This document shows, one piece after another, positions 27,255 through 35,411 of a stretch of 64,000 nucleotides of DNA. Location: NCBI GenBank assembly GCA_964632505.1, contig CAZWCE010000001.1, positions 124,001 to 188,000 of the forward strand, in the 5' to 3' direction. Each line of letters begins with the position of its first letter. Within the stretch, counting starts at the first letter, position 1. A program made the translations under genes and the position numbers. This DNA is from CAZWCE01 sp964632505. GTDB taxonomy: Bacteria > Planctomycetota > Planctomycetia > Pirellulales > Thermoguttaceae. Under the pieces are notes generated by a model. That model saw nothing but the letters and a program-made list of their open reading frames with translations. It ran no database searches and was not told where the DNA came from.

Positions 27255-28589
27255 GTGTCCCGGCTATTTTCCTATCTGGTGAATGTGGTCTATCTCGCGC
27301 TGTTGGCGGTCCTCTCGCCCTGGTTGCTCTACCGCGCCGCTTGCCTCGGGAAATACCGCCAGGGCCTGTCCGAAAAATTTCTGGGCCGCGTGCCGGTCTT
27401 TCCGAAAGGCGACCGGCGTATTTGGTTCCATGCAGTGAGCGTCGGCGAGGTGAACGTGCTCCGCCCCCTGCTGGAACAGATCGGCCGCGCCCATCCCGAC
27501 TGGCATTGCGTGCTCTCGACCACCACCCGGACCGGAAAAGAACTCGCCGAGCAGCGCTACCCTCACCTGAACGTCTTCTACTGCCCTCTCGATTTCTCCT
27601 GGGCGGTCCGGCGAGCGATGCGCCGCGTGAAGCCGGAGATGCTCGTCTTGACCGAACTGGAACTCTGGCCGAATCTGATCGCCGCGGCCCGGGAGAACGG
27701 CGCGGGCGTGGCCTTGATCAACGGCCGCTTGAGCCGTTCGAGCTTCCGGGGATATCGTCGACTGCGGCCGGTCATTCGTCCTCTGCTGCGGCAACTCGAC
27801 CTGATTGCCGTGCAATCGGAGAACTACGCCGGTCGGTTCCACGCGCTCGGCGCGAAGGCGGAGACGATCGAGGTGACCGGATCGATGAAGTTCGACGGGG
27901 CCCGCCTCGACCGGGATCATCCGCGGATCCGGGAACTCGCCGAACTGGCCGGCTTCGGAAGCGAAGATGTCGTCTTTTTGGCCGGGAGCACCCAGGAGCC
28001 CGAGGAGGCGATGGCCCTGCGAACGTTCCGCGAGTTATCGCCGCGTTGGCCGGAATTGCGATTGGTGCTGGTCCCGCGTCATCCGGAACGGTTCGAGTCG
28101 GTCGCCCGACTGTTGGACGCTTCGGAATTCCCGTGGCAGCGCCGCAGTGAACTCGAACCGGGGAAGTGCCCGAATGCCGGCGCGCGGATTCTGCTGGTCG
28201 ACACCGTCGGCGAATTGGGCGACTGGTGGGGGACCGCCCGAATCGCGCTGGTCGGCGGCAGTTTCGGCTCGCGGGGAGGACAGAACATGATCGAACCGGC
28301 CGCGTACGGCGCAGCGGTCTCCTTCGGCCCGAACACGCGAAACTTTCGGGATGTGGTCGACCTGCTGCTTGGGGCCTACGGCGCCGAAGTGGTGGCGGAC
28401 CCACCAAGGCTGACCTCATTCGTTCGCCGATGCCTCGAAGCGCCGGAGGAAGCCCGAGGAATGGGCCGGGTCGCGCAGACGGTGGTCCAATCGCAACTGG
28501 GAGCGACCGAGCGAACCTTGGCCCTCCTCAAGGAAATCCTCGAGAAACGCCAATCGCTCCGAAACCCACGACCGAAAGAAGCCGCTTGA
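27255..28589 (+). CDS. kdtA: 3-deoxy-D-manno-octulosonic acid transferase
   Basis: A 444-residue glycosyltransferase (WaaA) that adds Kdo to lipid A on the inner face of the cytoplasmic membrane. The N-terminal helix SYLVNVVYLALLAVLSPWLLYRAA is the membrane anchor. The donor-domain signature GGSFGSRGGQNMIEPAAYGAAVSFGPNTRNF and the acceptor strand WFHAVSVGEVNVLRPLLEQI are typical. The start is GTG with GGAG 10 bases before it. It shows that the organism makes a Kdo-containing outer-membrane glycolipid. It probably follows secA in one transcript. Confidence 0.95.
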   Translation: MSRLFSYLVNVVYLALLAVLSPWLLYRAACLGKYRQGLSEKFLGRVPVFPKGDRRIWFHAVSVGEVNVLRPLLEQIGRAHPDWHCVLSTTTRTGKELAEQRYPHLNVFYCPLDFSWAVRRAMRRVKPEMLVLTELELWPNLIAAARENGAGVALINGRLSRSSFRGYRRLRPVIRPLLRQLDLIAVQSENYAGRFHALGAKAETIEVTGSMKFDGARLDRDHPRIRELAELAGFGSEDVVFLAGSTQEPEEAMALRTFRELSPRWPELRLVLVPRHPERFESVARLLDASEFPWQRRSELEPGKCPNAGARILLVDTVGELGDWWGTARIALVGGSFGSRGGQNMIEPAAYGAAVSFGPNTRNFRDVVDLLLGAYGAEVVADPPRLTSFVRRCLEAPEEARGMGRVAQTVVQSQLGATERTLALLKEILEKRQSLRNPRPKEAA

Positions 28590-28847
28590 AAAACCCACAA
28601 GAGATGGAATAGAAAAAAACAGCGAATCAATATCAGCTCATATCGAGATAGCGCTCTTGGTGGCTTTTTCATTTCCGCCGCTCTCGGGCCGCCGGAAGTG
28701 ATTCCTCGGTCTGCTTTCCGTCGAAAAACGAGGTGAAGGAACGATCCGTGGTCGCATGCCCCGGATGGTTTTCGATCCGAACCTCTCGGCCATCTCTAGT
28801 CGTTGACGGTTTTCCTTCGTCAAGATGCGATGGCGGAGCGGCTCGGA

Positions 28848-29420
28848 TCAGTCGAAAATGCCGGCGCCGAACCGATCATCGTCCTCGCCGTGGTCTTCTC
28901 TCCCCGGGGCGTTGGTCTCGGTGGAGCGCACATGCGGCCCCTTCGGTTTTTCCGCCGGCTGAATGTGTGAGGTGGAAACCGAGGTGGTTCCAAAATCTTG
29001 TTCGTAACTCGAGTAATCGTCGTAGGTGGAAACGTAACCCGGCTGCTCGGCCCGCTGCTGCTCCTGCTGGAAGGCATTGATGACCGCCGCCTGGATCATT
29101 TCGCGACAGTGCGAATTGATCGGGTGGGCGATATCGGCATAGAGTTTGGCTCTCCCGGAATCGTCTTTCACCACCGGGTTTTCCTGCAGTTTCTCTCCAC
29201 ACTGGTTGCAATAGGCGGCACGAAGGTGATTCTTGCACCGGCACTGCGGACAATGCGACGTCAGCTTGCGACTCGGCATGGCGACAAACGGCCCGTTGGT
29301 TCCCTCGATGATCTTCAGATCTCTCACGACGAAGCAATCATCGAAGGTCACCGAACAAAAGGCCTGCAGTCGTTCACCGGGCTCCTCCATCAATTTGATG
29401 CGTACTTCAGTGATTTCCAC
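28848..29420 (-). CDS. SpoVG-family protein with zinc ribbon
   Basis: A 190-residue protein. The first 85 residues are SpoVG-like (VEITEVRIKLMEEPGERLQAFCSVTFDDCFVVRDLKIIEGTNGPFVAMPSRK), a nucleic-acid-binding regulatory fold. A four-Cys ribbon follows (CPQCRCKNHLRAAYCNQCG), then a helix rich in Gln/Glu and a disordered Ser/Thr/Asp tail. Usual SpoVG proteins are about 85-100 residues. The start is GTG at 29420, because AAGGAGG stands 6 bases before it; the longer frame to 29585 lies inside ispE. It is 26 bases downstream of ispE, an association also known from Bacillus. Confidence 0.9.
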   Translation of the reverse strand: MEITEVRIKLMEEPGERLQAFCSVTFDDCFVVRDLKIIEGTNGPFVAMPSRKLTSHCPQCRCKNHLRAAYCNQCGEKLQENPVVKDDSGRAKLYADIAHPINSHCREMIQAAVINAFQQEQQRAEQPGYVSTYDDYSSYEQDFGTTSVSTSHIQPAEKPKGPHVRSTETNAPGREDHGEDDDRFGAGIFD

Positions 29421-29446
29421 GACCGTCCTCCTTACGATGCGGATCC

Positions 29447-30340
29447 TCAGTGGCAGGCGGATGCGATCAGTACCTGACCCAATCGCATCGCCCGTAAACG
29501 TCGAGCGACACGGCGCGCGTGCCGCATATGACGACAAATACCATAGAAGCTCGTTCCGCTTCCGCTCATTTGAAATCCGAGGCAATCCTGCAGGGCAAAG
29601 GCCCGACGGATTTCGCGGATTTCCGGCCAGAGGGTCTCGGCGACCTGCTCCAGCCGATTGAACAAATGTCGACCCACCGCGGCGGCATCGCGTGAACGAA
29701 AAGCGTCGAGCATCGGGGTCAACTCTCGGCGATTACCGTCGTCGTGCTCGCGCCAGGCGGCATAGACATCGGCAGTGGCCAGTCCTTTCGCGGGTTTGAC
29801 CAGCACGAGCGGCAGCAACGGCATGCGGCCCACCGGCTCGATCCGTTCCCCCCGGCCCCGGCAAACGACCGGAGCTCGATGCAAAAACAACGGCACATCG
29901 CTGCCGAGTTCGCCGGCCATTTGATGGAGCGTCTCCCGTGGAACGGAGAGGTCCCACGCGGCACACCCCAATCGCAGGGCACATGCGGCATCGCTCGAGC
30001 CGCCACCCAAACCGGCTTGCGAGGGAATGCGCTTCAGCAGCCGAACCTCGGCGCCCCGGCGGCAACCGGTTCGCGACTGCAATAGCCGCAACGCCCGGAC
30101 GACCAGATTCCGGTCGTCGCTCGGAAGCGTTTCGGCGCGGTGCATCCCCCGAGCCCGTCGGCATCGCAACTCGATCCGACCCGTCGGGGTCGGAACCAGT
30201 TCGAGGGTATCGTAAATGCTGATCGGACAAATCAGCGAAAGGATCTCATGGTATCGGTCGGGACGTCTGCCGAGAATCTCGAAAAAGAGGTTGATCTTGG
30301 CCGGCGTCTGGGCCACCCATTTCGGGCCCGTCGGGTTCAT
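29447..30340 (-). CDS. ispE: 4-diphosphocytidyl-2-C-methyl-D-erythritol kinase
   Basis: A 297-residue GHMP kinase of the MEP isoprenoid pathway. The N-terminal AQTPAKINLFFEILGRRPDRYHEI holds the catalytic Lys/Asn region. The ATP loop is IPSQAGLGGGSSDAACAL. The C-terminal SGSGTSFYGI-type motif is present as QMSGSGTSFYGI. The start MNPTGPKWVAQ fits the family. It is the first gene of an ispE-spoVG unit. Confidence 0.95.
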   Translation of the reverse strand: MNPTGPKWVAQTPAKINLFFEILGRRPDRYHEILSLICPISIYDTLELVPTPTGRIELRCRRARGMHRAETLPSDDRNLVVRALRLLQSRTGCRRGAEVRLLKRIPSQAGLGGGSSDAACALRLGCAAWDLSVPRETLHQMAGELGSDVPLFLHRAPVVCRGRGERIEPVGRMPLLPLVLVKPAKGLATADVYAAWREHDDGNRRELTPMLDAFRSRDAAAVGRHLFNRLEQVAETLWPEIREIRRAFALQDCLGFQMSGSGTSFYGICRHMRHARRVARRLRAMRLGQVLIASACH

Positions 30341-30843
30341 ACTCCTTCGGTCCTGCAAAAAAGACGGCCTCTTCTTATCTGATGTATTCCACGCGAGGGA
30401 ACCGAAGCAAGATCATGAATGGAGTCGGTTCAAAAGGTTCCCCAAAAAGACGCGCTGGAAAAACAAGGTGAACGTTTCGTGTGCCTATTAATATCGACAG
30501 CAATCAAATTGACATTACCATCGAATGGAAAAAAACCCGAAGGCCCCCTGGTGAGGGATGTAAAAAATACGATTGAGCCGATTGTAGCGGGGTTAAGTAC
30601 CTGCGTCAAGATGATCTTTCCGTGAAAACCGGCCCGAAAACCACAAAAAAGACTCCTGCGTGAAGGAAATACCGATCGGTTCAATCGGCACCACTCTTTT
30701 ATTTGGTGCATTGATTTTACCGAATCATGAAGCTCCGGTCAAATTTTTGTTAAAAAAAAGCCAACCCCCTTGTCGAAAGAGGATTGGCTGCTATAAAAAT
30801 GGCGTCTGATTGGCCTCTTGCCGCGGCGTTCGCTCTCCGGAGG
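30341..30843. other. Intergenic region between ispE and sugar isomerase gene
   Basis: About 500 bases, AT-richer from 30470 to 30760. It contains the terminator of the isomerase gene (30752-30789). An isolated TTGACA at 30509-30514 has no matching -10. No ORF is accepted. Confidence 0.4.
30752..30789 (-). terminator. Intrinsic terminator of TIM-barrel isomerase gene
   Basis: Read on the minus strand: AGCCAATCC stem, short loop, GGGGTTGGCT with G-U pairs, then eight T. It lies 55 bases past the isomerase stop. Confidence 0.85.
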
Positions 30844-31896
30844 TCATTGCCACCCATGCTGGTCGCGCACGGCGACCATGGCGGCGAGGATGGAGTTCCA
30901 GGTCTCGTCTTTCATCATGATTTCGTTGGAAAACATGCATCCATCCCAACAGATGTGAGGGAACTTCTTATTCACCTCACCCGAGGCGTCGCGCATCCAG
31001 AAACCGGCGTGGTAGGGGATGTCGAGCTTGCCGTTGGGATCTTCCGGCAGACAATGTCGACCGGTCTTGTCGTGCGTGCCGCTTCCGTGGATCGTCGCGT
31101 CGTTCTGGGCGATATGCAGGTCGATCGTCCACGGACGGAGAATGTCGGTCATTTCTTTGTAGGCGGCCTCGTAGGCCTCCTGATTGGAGAAATCGAAATC
31201 CTCTCCGACCATGCGATCCTCCGGCGCGTTTTCTCCGAGCAAATAGAGCAGGGTATGGGCCATGTCGGCCTGAAATCCCAGCGTCTCGGGCCGATCGACC
31301 ATCTCCAAAAGCTGCACCGAGCGGCGGCAACTGTGGATGCCTCCCCAGCAGATCTCCCCCTCGGCGGCCAGCTTCTCCCCATGGTCCTCGGCGATGGAAC
31401 ATGCTTCCCGAAGCGTTTTTGCCAGGCGTTTTTGGCTTTCTTCGGGATCCTTCGCCCAACTCGCCACCTCGGTGCCCGTATCGACGCGAACCGTGCCGTA
31501 CGGGCGGATGCCCATCTCACGGAGTCGCATCGCCACGCGGCATCCTTTCTTCACCTGGCCGAGAAATCGCTCGATCTGCTCATCGTCGCCCATGGCGGAT
31601 CCGCCGCCGGTCGGCGGCCAGATCGGCGCGACCACCGTCCCGATCGTCAGGTTCCGGTCCTTCGCCTTTTCGGCCAGCTCGGCGATGTCGTCGTCGGTGC
31701 CGTCGATGTTGAAATGCGGCTCGTAGAGGAAAAGGTCGAACCCGTCGAACTTCACCCCCTCGAACTCGGCCGAGGCGGTCAAATCGAGCATCGAGTCGAG
31801 TCCGATCACCGGATCGCCATCGGGCGAGCCTTTGCCCACCACACCCGGCCATGCTGCATTATGCAATTTGGGATAAGTGTTTTTGTGTTCAGTCAT
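30844..31896 (-). CDS. Sugar phosphate isomerase/epimerase-like TIM barrel protein
   Basis: A 350-residue cytoplasmic protein resembling the xylose-isomerase-like TIM barrel family. Strand-end motifs include FDGFDLFLYEPHFNIDG, GEICWGGIHSC, ETLGFQADMAHTLLYLLG and WTIDLHIAQNDATIHGSG, with the Glu/His/Asp residues that form a divalent metal site in this family. It is followed by a good terminator and preceded 108 bases upstream by a cupin/phosphomannose-isomerase-like gene, so the two may act on the same sugar. The exact substrate is unknown. Confidence 0.85.
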   Translation of the reverse strand: MTEHKNTYPKLHNAAWPGVVGKGSPDGDPVIGLDSMLDLTASAEFEGVKFDGFDLFLYEPHFNIDGTDDDIAELAEKAKDRNLTIGTVVAPIWPPTGGGSAMGDDEQIERFLGQVKKGCRVAMRLREMGIRPYGTVRVDTGTEVASWAKDPEESQKRLAKTLREACSIAEDHGEKLAAEGEICWGGIHSCRRSVQLLEMVDRPETLGFQADMAHTLLYLLGENAPEDRMVGEDFDFSNQEAYEAAYKEMTDILRPWTIDLHIAQNDATIHGSGTHDKTGRHCLPEDPNGKLDIPYHAGFWMRDASGEVNKKFPHICWDGCMFSNEIMMKDETWNSILAAMVAVRDQHGWQ

Positions 31897-32004
31897 CCTG
31901 TCATCCTGTCTTGAATTTCCTGTTTTCGGTTCTTCGCCGCCTCCGAAGCCCTTCACGAGTGCCCCGGTCGGGCGGCGATCCAATGGAGACGTTCATTCAG
32001 CCGA

Positions 32005-33276
32005 TCATCCGCACTGGCAGGCGCACGAGCGATAATCGCCGACTTCGGGAATCTCCCGATGGACATCCGGCCCGAAGTAACGCAAACTCACCAGCGGCTC
32101 GCTGCCGGTGTTCTCGACGGTGACTCCTTGCTCGGCTGCCTGAGCGGTGATGTAGATCTCATCGTCCGGTTCTTCGCCGAAGTGGATCATCACCGGAGTC
32201 TGGATCTCCAGCGGGCCGAGGCGACCGCCGCCCTGGACGGTGATCCAGCCGCTGGCGCCGGGGTCGCGGATCGTGCATTTGGCCCCCGGCTCGAGGGTCA
32301 ACTCCTTGGCCGAGAATGTCTGCACGCCTTCGATCTTGCCGTAGGTGATCCACCGATCGGTGTAGCCGTCGCCCGACTGCTCACGATCGATGATCGGCTC
32401 CAGGTAATTGCTCTCCTTGAAGTAGGGGTCGACGTTCCGATCCCAATCGAGCTGATCGATGATGTAGTCCAGGTCCTGGTGTTTCTCTTCCGGGACGTCC
32501 TTGACCAGCAGTTCCCAGGGGACGTAACGCCCCTCGACGAGCGACTGGAACATGCCGAAGACGTCGGAACCCCACTGCGGTTCGTAGGTACAGAGCGAAC
32601 CCGGCGCGTGGAGCACGCCGGCGGGAATGAGCCAACCGCTGCCCCGCTTCAGGCGATAAGCCTTCGAGAGATCGAGAATGCCGTTGTCGCCCTGGTTCCA
32701 GTTCTCCAGGCAACGCTTCACGTCTTGCTTTCGCGTACCCGGCTCCAATCCCATGAACGTGTAGTCGAAATGGTTCTCCGCGGCGTTCAGTTGCGGAGGA
32801 AAATAATAGGCCTCCGGCTTGCCTTGCTGCCCCGTCTTCTCGGCATGATGCTGCTGCTGATGCATGTGATGGGGGATGGGGCCGGCGTTGTCGAAGAACT
32901 TCGAGTAGACGGGCCACCGCTGGTACTTCTTCCAGATGCCCTCGCCGACGAGTTTCTCCTTGCCCTCGGCGACCGCGTCGGCCAAGAGGAACCGCTCGCC
33001 TTCGAACTTCACGTAGCTGAGGCCCTCATCCGGTTCGCGATGGTCGTTCGCCGCCTCGGTGGTGCTCGCGAACCAGCGCTCGTCGATGCCGCCCCGGTGC
33101 GCGCCCAGGGCGTACCAGTCGGTCGGCGCCAGCTTGATCCGCTTGCCGGGATGCAGAAAGCTACGCGGGACCCACGTCGGCGTCAGCCGCAAGAGCCCTT
33201 GCCCGGCGTCCATCGCCCGATCGAGAATCCGGGCCACATTGTCCTTCGAAACGATCTTCGAACTGCTCGATATCAT
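32005..33276 (-). CDS. Cupin / class I mannose-6-phosphate isomerase-like protein
   Basis: A 423-residue protein with two cupin-like beta-barrel regions. Possible metal-site residues appear in PIPHHMHQQQHHAE, in FDYTFMGLEPGTRKQD and in SGWLIPAGVLHAPGSL. The C-terminal part (TLEPGAKCTIRDPGASGWITVQGGGRLGPLEI) looks like a second cupin. This resembles phosphomannose isomerase-like proteins of planctomycetes, though the His cluster is unusual. The last residues are CACQCG. It probably acts with the neighbouring TIM-barrel isomerase. Confidence 0.75.
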   Translation of the reverse strand: MISSSSKIVSKDNVARILDRAMDAGQGLLRLTPTWVPRSFLHPGKRIKLAPTDWYALGAHRGGIDERWFASTTEAANDHREPDEGLSYVKFEGERFLLADAVAEGKEKLVGEGIWKKYQRWPVYSKFFDNAGPIPHHMHQQQHHAEKTGQQGKPEAYYFPPQLNAAENHFDYTFMGLEPGTRKQDVKRCLENWNQGDNGILDLSKAYRLKRGSGWLIPAGVLHAPGSLCTYEPQWGSDVFGMFQSLVEGRYVPWELLVKDVPEEKHQDLDYIIDQLDWDRNVDPYFKESNYLEPIIDREQSGDGYTDRWITYGKIEGVQTFSAKELTLEPGAKCTIRDPGASGWITVQGGGRLGPLEIQTPVMIHFGEEPDDEIYITAQAAEQGVTVENTGSEPLVSLRYFGPDVHREIPEVGDYRSCACQCG

Positions 33277-33576
33277 CTTCCCTCTCTCCCTTCGGAAAAG
33301 TCGCCCCGGGGAAGGCAAATTCCGCGACTCACCCGAGCGACGGGCAGAAACTCCCCGAGAGCGGTTCCAGCGATTGCGCGGTGTTGTGGTTGCAAGTGCC
33401 GTCTATTATTCCGCTTTCGAAGGCAAGGTGCAAGGGTTTTCGGCAAATCGCCGCCAAGAAACCGCCGAGGGCTTGCGGGGAATCCATCGCCGGAAGCGCA
33501 GAAAAAAACCGACCCAGGGAGACCCGTGGTCGGTTTCGCTTGTGTTCGGAAAAATTCGGGAATCGCGATCGTCCGA
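33277..33576. other. Intergenic region with thioredoxin terminator
   Basis: Three hundred bases; the terminator at 33502-33534 is the only clear element. Confidence 0.4.
33502..33534 (-). terminator. Intrinsic terminator of thioredoxin gene
   Basis: On the minus strand ACCGACC pairs with GGTCGGT, with three further GC pairs inside, followed by seven T. Confidence 0.85.
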
Positions 33577-33900
33577 TCACTCGACCGCGTCGATCGCCTC
33601 CTGGAGGACATCCTTCGGCTGGGCTCCGGTCAGGCGTTCGACGACTTCGCCGTCGTCGAAGATCATGATCGTCGGGAGCATGTCGACCCCGTATTTGCCG
33701 GCGATGCCGGTGTTCTCGAAGACGTTGATCTTCACGAACCGGCACTCATCCCCGTTCTCCGCGGCCAACTCGTCCAATACCGGTGCCAGCACCCGGCACG
33801 GGCCGCAACTGGGCGACCAGAAATCGACCATCACCGGCACATCGGCATCGAGTACCTGTTCTTCGAAATCCGCTTCCGTGACATCCATCACTTGACTCAT
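33577..33900 (-). CDS. trxA: Thioredoxin
   Basis: A 107-residue classic thioredoxin. The redox site is Cys32-Gly-Pro-Cys35 within VDFWSPSCGPCRVLAPVLDELA, and the cis-proline lies in YGVDMLPTIMIF. The residue just before the first Cys is Ser rather than the usual Trp, which may shift redox potential. No signal peptide, so cytoplasmic. It has its own terminator and lies 188 bases below the secreted alpha/alpha-barrel gene. Confidence 0.95.
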   Translation of the reverse strand: MSQVMDVTEADFEEQVLDADVPVMVDFWSPSCGPCRVLAPVLDELAAENGDECRFVKINVFENTGIAGKYGVDMLPTIMIFDDGEVVERLTGAQPKDVLQEAIDAVE

Positions 33901-34088
33901 CGATCGCTTCCTTTCTTACTGGGGAGATGAAGAGATGATTTCCGAATCATTCCGGGTTTTTCGGCCCATCACCGAGGGGGCGGTATGCGTCGCAACCACC
34001 ACCGACCATGGTAGTGCAGAACCTCCCCTCCGACAAGCACCGCGTGGCCGGAAAAAAGCGCTTCTGGGGTTCCGCGAGGTTGTCGGCG

Positions 34089-35375
34089 TCAATCGCCTTC
34101 CGCTTCCGACGGCTCCTCCGGGAGGCAGCGTTCGAGGGTCATCAAAGCGAACGCCGTTCCGTAGGGCTGATGGTAGCTGTAGAGCGGGTAATCCCACCAG
34201 GAACCGTCCTTCTCCTGCAGATCGACCAGCAACCGAGCCATGAAGTTTCGGTAGTCGTCTCGCTGATCCTCGGGCAAGAGTTCGATGCACCGGGCCGCGT
34301 AGTAATGGCCGTAGTAGAAGAAATACCCGGCGACCGAGAACCACGACTCGTGCGGGATGGGACGCTTGCGGCCGATGTCGAGCCAACCGTTTCGCGCGCA
34401 CAATCGATCGAGCCAGGTCCGGACGATCGCGTCGGTCACGTCCTCGTCGCCCCAGTAGCGCATCGCCAGATTGCACGCCTGCGATCGCCCCAAGCTTCCG
34501 CCCGGTCGGTTGATGCCGCGATGCGGGGAATACTTCAGGTATTCGCCGTAGGCGTAGGCGAAATCGGGATAGCGCTGCCTCAGAATGGAGGCCTTCGCGC
34601 GATCGATCATCTTCTCGGGACTCTCGAATCCGCGCTCGGCCGCCTCGTGCAGCGCGACCAACACGGTGGCGGTGACGAAGCTGATCGTCGAGCCGGCCGG
34701 CCGCTGGGTGTGGTAATCGAAGTCGTAATAGCACCAACCGCCGTCGACGCACTCGAAACGCCCGAGCATCTCGATCTGCTGCTCGATCATCCCGCCGATT
34801 TTGGCGACGCGGTCCTCATCGTCGGGGTCCCGGTCCAGCATGCGGACCAGCGCCTGGATCGAATAGGCGTGTCCCCAGGTGTTGTAGATGGCCGTCCCGT
34901 CGGCGCGACGCAGCTTCGGCAGATGCTCGAACATCCACGATTCGCCGCGATCGACCGCCTCACGGACCTCGGGAAGCCGATCCTCGGCGATTCGGTCGTG
35001 ATCGATCGCCTCCAGAAGCGCCGCCAGAACAAGCGAGGTGGTCGCGGTCTGGAACGCGTGATGTGCCCCGGGAACCGGAGCGTAGATATTCAGCCCCTTC
35101 GTGTTGCGGGGCGACCCCCAACTTCCGTCCTCGTTCTGGTCTTCCATCAGAAACGCGACTCCCCGCGCGAACGCCTCTTCGACCGCCTCCGGGGAGGCCG
35201 GTTCGTAATCGGGCATCGCCGGGCCGGTCTCGGCCAACGGATACTTCGGCTTCGAGGGCTCCGGCGGTTCGGCGCCGGCCGTCGGGGGAAACCCGACGAC
35301 CAGTATCCACAGAAGCGTGAGGATCGACCCACCACGTCGCCCGAGTCTGCACTTGAAACTCATCATATCAACCAT
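34089..35375 (-). CDS. Secreted prenyltransferase/squalene-oxidase-repeat protein
   Basis: A 428-residue protein with a signal peptide (residues about 1-36: basic start, SILTLLWILVVGFP, cleavage near AGA-EP). The mature part shows alpha/alpha-barrel repeats of the squalene-hopene cyclase/prenyltransferase type, such as FLMEDQNEDGSWGS near the start and LLVDLQEKDGSWWDYPLYSYHQPYGTAFALMTL at the end. Cyclase catalytic DxDD was not seen, so it is more likely a binding or structural barrel outside the cytoplasm. It sits 36 bases downstream of an adaptor gene on the same strand. Confidence 0.85.
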   Translation of the reverse strand: MVDMMSFKCRLGRRGGSILTLLWILVVGFPPTAGAEPPEPSKPKYPLAETGPAMPDYEPASPEAVEEAFARGVAFLMEDQNEDGSWGSPRNTKGLNIYAPVPGAHHAFQTATTSLVLAALLEAIDHDRIAEDRLPEVREAVDRGESWMFEHLPKLRRADGTAIYNTWGHAYSIQALVRMLDRDPDDEDRVAKIGGMIEQQIEMLGRFECVDGGWCYYDFDYHTQRPAGSTISFVTATVLVALHEAAERGFESPEKMIDRAKASILRQRYPDFAYAYGEYLKYSPHRGINRPGGSLGRSQACNLAMRYWGDEDVTDAIVRTWLDRLCARNGWLDIGRKRPIPHESWFSVAGYFFYYGHYYAARCIELLPEDQRDDYRNFMARLLVDLQEKDGSWWDYPLYSYHQPYGTAFALMTLERCLPEEPSEAEGD

Positions 35376-35411
35376 CCTTCATGGAACCTCGCTCGGAGGC
35401 TGCGGGGGAAA

